Below are positions 58,930-64,000 of a DNA stretch of 64,000 nucleotides, piece by piece. The position numbers and the translations under genes were made by a program. This DNA is from Manihot esculenta (lineage: Eukaryota; Streptophyta; Magnoliopsida; Malpighiales; Euphorbiaceae). The stretch lies in NCBI RefSeq assembly GCF_001659605.2, contig NC_035173.2, positions 9,815,065 to 9,879,064 on the forward strand, written 5' to 3'. Every line of letters starts with the position of its first letter. Position 1 is the stretch's first letter. A model generated the notes under the pieces. It saw nothing but the letters and a program-made list of their open reading frames with translations, searched no databases and was not told where the DNA came from.

Positions 58930-60130
58930 TAAGAGCTCGAGAGAGATTAAGATAAGTAAAAAAAAAAGAGAGAGAAAATAAGAAAGATTAAGAAAAATAA
59001 AATGTCATATGAAAGAAAAAATAAGTTAGAAAATAAAAAGTACTTCTCAAAAAATATAACACTTATGTCATGATAAAGCAAAACCTATTATGTTAGGAGA
59101 AAAATTCTCCAAAAACACAATAAAAAAAGCCATGCCAGAGAGAAATGACTTCTCAAACAACAGCAATGCTAATGTCAAGAGATCTAAGCTTGTTCATAAA
59201 ATGTAAATGCAAACAAATGCTAATGAAGAGACTGACATATCACGAAACTGTAATAATTTATAACAAAAAAGACAGAAAATATTGGAATATGTATCTTTAA
59301 CTGTTTAAAAAAATATATTGAATAATTTTAGGAAAATATTTCAATATCTGAATATAGAATACGATTCACATTATTTATAATTTTGTTTAGATTTGATTTG
59401 ATAAATATAGGAGATAAAATTTATACTATGTTAAAATTTTATATTATGTTTTTTCCTATATAAAATCCTACTTCAATAAATATAATAAAAGACTATATTA
59501 AGTTTTAAATCATATCTTTTATTTTTCTCTCCATCTAAAACCAACAATTGGTATTAAAGCTATTCTATTAAGAATCTGAAAGAAGTTCTAAGATAAAGAA
59601 AAAAAAAGAGAGAAGATGAAAGATCAAGAAAAACAAAATATCATATGAAGGAAAAAAATCAAGTTAGAGAACAAAAATGACTTCTCTAAAAACACAACAC
59701 ACTTATACTATAATAAATCCAAGTATGCTATGCTAGGAAAAAACTTCTCCAAAAACACAACAAAAAAGTTATGCCAAGATAAATGACTTCTCAAACAATA
59801 ATAATGTCGATGCCAAGGGCTAAGTATGTCCATAAAATGCAAATGAAAAAAAAATGCTTATAAAAAGATCAAAATGTCACAATATTGCAATGATTTATAA
59901 CAAAAAGACACAAGGAGTATTGGAATATGTATTTTCCGCTATTCAAAAAATATGTTGAATGATTTTAGGAAAATATTTCAATATCTTAAAATATGATAAG
60001 ATCCATATTATTTATAATTTCGTGCAAATTTAATTTGGTGGATACAATTGTAAGATTTTTATTATATTTTTTTTCGATATAATCCATGCTTTAATATATA
60101 AAATAAAAGATCATATTAAAAATTCTATTT
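58930..60130 (+). mobile_element. Degenerate TRIM-like array in copy B
   Basis: GA-rich internal-like piece (58930-59279), LTR1 59280-59546 (TATTGG...CCAACA), primer-like TTGGTATTAAAGC (59548-59560, close to the tRNA-Met primer site), a second GA-rich piece, a purine run ACAAGGAG, and LTR2 from 59918, which loses similarity near 60110. The LTR-interior-LTR order with no coding capacity fits a TRIM family left as a tandem array. Confidence 0.65.
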
Positions 60131-60583
60131 GTTTGTGGAAATAATTTATATTTAAAAAGTATTTTTTTATTATTTAATTTTAATTTAAAAAGTAAAATAT
60201 AATAATAAATTTATATATATAAAAATTTTAATAAAAATTTTAAAGCGACCAAGATGATTTTTTTTAAAAGAGAAAGTTACTTTTTTAAAAATAATTTAAT
60301 TTTTCTTTTGGTTATAAAATTATTTTCTATTAACTAAATTTTTTAAATGTTTCAAATGTAAAAGAAAAATAAAAAATGTATAATCAAAATAAGCAAGAAT
60401 AAGAGTTAATCATTGCTTATTTGAGAAAACTAAAAGTTGAGAAAGCAACTATTTCGTTTTGACTAGCATGAGAAAAGAAGAGAAAAATGTATAGTCTTTA
60501 TTAAGGATACTTGAACTTGATTGTAATTTAATCATTTCTTTTATTTTCTTTTATAAAATCCTTTATTTCAAGCAACCAACTCA

Positions 60584-60665
60584 GTCGATATGTCCGAGTG
60601 GTTAAGGAGACAGACTTGAAATCTGTTGGGCTCCGCCCGCGCAGGTTCGAACCCTGCTGTCGACG
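60584..60665 (+). tRNA. tRNA-Ser (anticodon UGA), copy 3 (duplication copy B)
   Basis: Identical to copies 1 and 2 except one base in the variable-arm region (GGCTCCGCC instead of GGCTTCGCC). All stems and the TGA anticodon are kept. An upstream CAA (60574) and a short T4 run downstream (60672) support it as a Pol III gene. Confidence 0.95.
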
Positions 60666-62339
60666 AGGTATTTTATTTCCATGTTTTGTCCCAAATTTGG
60701 TTGGAAGTTCTTTCATATATTCTAGTTCGTTGAGCCAAGGTTAGCATGGTAAAATTTAAATTTTTCTATTTTCACTAATTATTTATTATTATTAATTTTT
60801 AATATTTTTAACGTAATTTTTAGAAATGCATATCAATCTTATTAATTTAATCAAATATCAAATCATAATGATGTGTTTTTAGTTTTAACATTTTTTTTCA
60901 TTATAATCACTTTATTTTCCTTCTTTATTTTCTTATCCCCTTAATTTTTTTTTAATTTTGAAAATATTTTTTTTGTAAACAATAAAATTGTTACTAAAAA
61001 TAAAAAATATTTTAACTACATTTTATTAAATTAGATTAAATTTGTTAATCCTTTCATTAAGTTTGTTTTTATTGTGCTTATTTATATCTTTTATTTTTAA
61101 TTAAATTAAATTAACATTTAAATTATATTAGGATTTTGAGTTTTATCTCAAATTTGTATTCATCTCCAATTTTTTAATAAATATAATTTATAATTTTACA
61201 TTTTCTTTATATGATTTTTAATTTTATTATAACAAATAGAAATTCTACTTGATACTATATAATTTCTCATCTTTTAGGGGGAAGGGAGCAATACATGAGC
61301 TAACATCCACCAATAAGATTCAGCGTGCAATGCATGCTTCTATTATAGGTCACCTGCATCATTTGGTTCCCTTTTTAATACAAGAAGCTAGTTGATATTT
61401 TGATATTTTTATTATTAATATTAGACACTTAATTTTTATAAAAATATAAATATTTTAATTTTTTATAAAAATTTAAAAATTTAAAATTTAAATTTGATCC
61501 TCATTAGCCTTACCGTCGCTTTCCGTCTCATTGATTTTACTTGAAATTCAGGCTTATGGGCTCATTGACCTTACTCTTTTTTCTGAATTTTTTCTGCAAA
61601 ATAAGAATGTGTACAAAGTATATATAACCAGAATGCTCGTTGTTAGTTCAATAATATTTATCAATAAATAATATGCCGCAGATGTCATTTAGTTTTATAT
61701 TTCAGATGAATGTAAATATTAATTTTGATTAACAACATTAACTCATACAATTTGGAGATTCAATAAATAATATTTTGCGTGCATAAATTTCTCCAAGATT
61801 TTTCAATCTATAAAATACATTATCTTTTTCTTAAAAATGTCTATGCTAACATCAATTAATAATAAAATTTTCATGATAATACTTAAATTTTAATGTTATT
61901 TAAGCAATTATCAAGATATTTAAATTCAGATAAATATATTTTAATTAAATTTAGTATTATTATTTACTGTTTATTCAAGACATATCTTTTAATAAATCTA
62001 TGAAATCATTTGTATTCAACAATAATTAATCAAAAACAGTTGCCAACAACTGAAGGCAGTTTTGAAATTCTAAAGCAAAATAATGAATATACACAGTATA
62101 ACTTTGAAATTTAAGTTTTATTTTGCTTATTTATAATTTGATGGCAATATTGTGATAATGAAAAAAATGCATAGGTTGCCCTTTGAATGATGATAATAAT
62201 AGGTCAATAGCGTAGGACGTAAATAAATTGGAATTATTTTACGTGGCAAAATGTTTCCCCGTTAAAGTAAGCAAGATTATTAATTGTTGTTTTTTATCTT
62301 TCTCCTTTCGTTATATCAACTAAGAAATATTTTACGTTT
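60666..62339. other. Copy B non-coding backbone
   Basis: AT-rich sequence collinear with 40565-42200. No gene recognised. Confidence 0.6.
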
Positions 62340-62385
62340 TAAAATAAAATTATATATATTATTATTTTTTATTTACAAGAGATAA
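62340..62385. other. Empty site corresponding to the viral integration
   Basis: Sequence equivalent to both flanks of the virus in copy A joined directly: ATTTTACGTTTTAAAATAAA, then a short AT-rich stretch (TATATATATT), then AGAGATAACAACACC. It shows the pre-insertion target was AT-rich, with a short AT run rather than a long array, at least in this copy. Confidence 0.8.
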
Positions 62386-64000
62386 CAACACCTGTATTTC
62401 GAAGGATGTATTGGCAGCTTAATCAATGGTTTATTTTGTAAATACAGCTTTCCTTAAAAATATTATAAAGTAATATTTTTAAATACATAGTCTTTTTCTT
62501 TAAAAGTTCATGCTAATTTCAATTATCATTTGAATACAAAATGTTATATCTATATGTATTATATATGTGTGTAAAATATTAAATTTAATTTCAAGTGGAA
62601 TTTGCAGTTTTACAAGCAAGATTAGTTGTATAATGCATAATTTTAGAGAAAGAATTCCAAGTGAATTGAGATAATAATTACTTGATGTTCATGTAGTTTA
62701 AATTTAATGTAATTGTTCTCACCCTACAAAGTTGTCTCAATTGTGTTGAAATTGGTTAAATTTTATAAAATCTAAAACTTAGCTCAAGTGTAAAGCCAGG
62801 AAGGCTTATTGGTGTTCTGCATGAGACATTATAGAAGACAACCTCAAAGTACTTCTGTCAAGTTTAACTAGGATCATCTTTCATTCTTAACCATTGACCA
62901 TGACAGCATCATAATTCCAATTATTTAATGTTTTTCCCTTTATCATGTTGGTAAGTGGATGATTGAAGTAAAATTTATCATTACTTTAATTAATGACAAG
63001 TAATAAATAAGTGGCAATTTTATGTGTACCTTACTTCAATGTCAATTGGCATGATTATTCAAGTGTGACGAGCATGACCTCGGATGAGTGCGGGTTTCTT
63101 TGTGTGTCACCTAATCGATACTCAGCTGTGTCAGGCATGGGTTTGATTAAGTGGAACTTTTGTGGACAGCCACCCATACGATTACTACATATCCTTCACT
63201 CATTTTGTAGTCCATATACTTTCAACATGTTTACTAAGGTTGCTTGAATTAGGCACTCAATGATTCATCTCACTCAGGCTCTGCGGTCGGCTAACCTTTG
63301 CTCTTCTCTTTTGTTGTCCAGCCAACGTCAATCAATCGAGATCACCATGTCTGCTCAATTCTTTCTCTAAAAAAATTGAGGCCAAATTCCTCTGTTGGTC
63401 CATTGAGATCGTCCTACTTGATTTCTTTTACCGATCTTCTGAAAGTGACTAGCCAGATTTCTTTCTAATCCTTCTACTCCGACCAGCTGACCAGTCCGAC
63501 CATTCGACCAATCCATTTTCCCAACTCACTCAATCCAAAAAACTTGCTAATTCAAATTTTGAGAACAATTCGACCATCCAACCAATCCGATCAGCTCCAC
63601 TGCTCCATTTTCCAACTCGCTTAGTCTGACCAACTTGCTAATACAAAGCTTGAGGAATTAGCAGCTTGACAACTTATTCAACCCTCTCTTGAAATCTGCC
63701 AATCAGGTAGCATAGTCGGCCTGTACAATCCAATTTTAAATGCTTGATGTCCTAGTGCTAGAACTGGCCTATTCAATCCAAGGTTGAAGGCTTACCGACT
63801 TGGTAACCCAACCGACTTGTCGAGCTCTTGATTTCCAGACCAACGGGCCGACCTCTCGATGCTCCGATCATGCTGACCTTTCGATGCTCCGACCAGCGAA
63901 ACCATTGGTGTTCCAACTAGTGGTGCTTGATCAGTCGTCCTCTCATTGGTCAAACAGTCTAGCGTCCACCATGCCAACCAGGGGCATCTCAATTCAACTC

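Larger units (their letters stand above)
58862..64000. repeat. Duplicated segment, copy B (uninterrupted, runs off the window)
   Basis: Matches copy A in the same order and orientation: GA-rich tract, TRIM-like array, tRNA-Ser, GGGGGAAGGGAGCAATACAT block, AT-rich junction at 62340-62385, and the CGACC-rich end. It lacks S1 (empty site near 59286) and the virus (empty site near 62351). No protein gene is recognised in it. Confidence 0.88.

Overview
This is nuclear DNA of a flowering plant, probably a eudicot. The evidence is a multi-exon plant glycosyltransferase gene with GT-AG introns, Tekay/Del-type Ty3-gypsy retrotransposons primed by initiator tRNA-Met, an endogenous plant pararetrovirus (Caulimoviridae), and AT-rich intergenic DNA. 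I cannot name the species from sequence alone. There are no bacterial features. The host genes I can support are one protein gene and three tRNA-Ser(UGA) genes. Nearly everything else is transposon or viral sequence.

Layout. 1-2809: 5' part of a beta-1,3-galactosyltransferase gene on the minus strand; its last exons lie before the window. 2810-12150: AT-rich intergenic DNA with a TA microsatellite, a probable old LTR remnant, a 74-bp tandem repeat and a tRNA-Ser. 12163-12964: decayed LINE 3' end. 13157-36095: a nested retrotransposon stack. A minus-strand Tekay-type gypsy element (M1) carries in its leader a complete plus-strand relative (P1, 22131-32167, TSD TGATT). M1 also carries a solo LTR of another family (T1, TSD ACGAG) just after its gag start codon, and a truncated relative (T2) in its own 5' LTR.

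36140-64000: an old duplication. Copy A (36140-57412 visible) and copy B (58862-64000) share the same backbone with a tRNA-Ser and a degenerate TRIM-like array. Copy A has been split by a solo gypsy LTR (S1, TSD ATATG) that itself holds a 587-bp TRIM (TSD GGTCG), and by a 13.4-kb endogenous pararetrovirus cluster flanked on both sides by AT-dinucleotide arrays. Copy B lacks both insertions and serves as the empty-site reference.

The viral cluster (42268-55715) has one near genome-length unit (8094 bp from one ORF1 start to the next). Its ORF1 polyprotein (movement, capsid, protease, RT, RNase H) is broken by stops and frameshifts. A second ORF of 558 codons is fully open. The unit is preceded by about ten short forward and inverted fragments and ends in a 211-bp inverted repeat around the primer-binding site. 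A solo gypsy LTR (S2, TSD TTGAT) lies in the fragment zone.

Relative order by nesting: duplication, then viral integration and S1, then TRIM in S1 and S2 in the virus. In the left stack M1 came first, then T1, T2 and P1. No autonomous intact transposon or virus is present. The points most worth follow-up are the virus with its empty site, its inverted-repeat architecture, the preserved ORF2, and a conserved splice-donor-like motif and palindrome clusters shared by all six gypsy LTRs.
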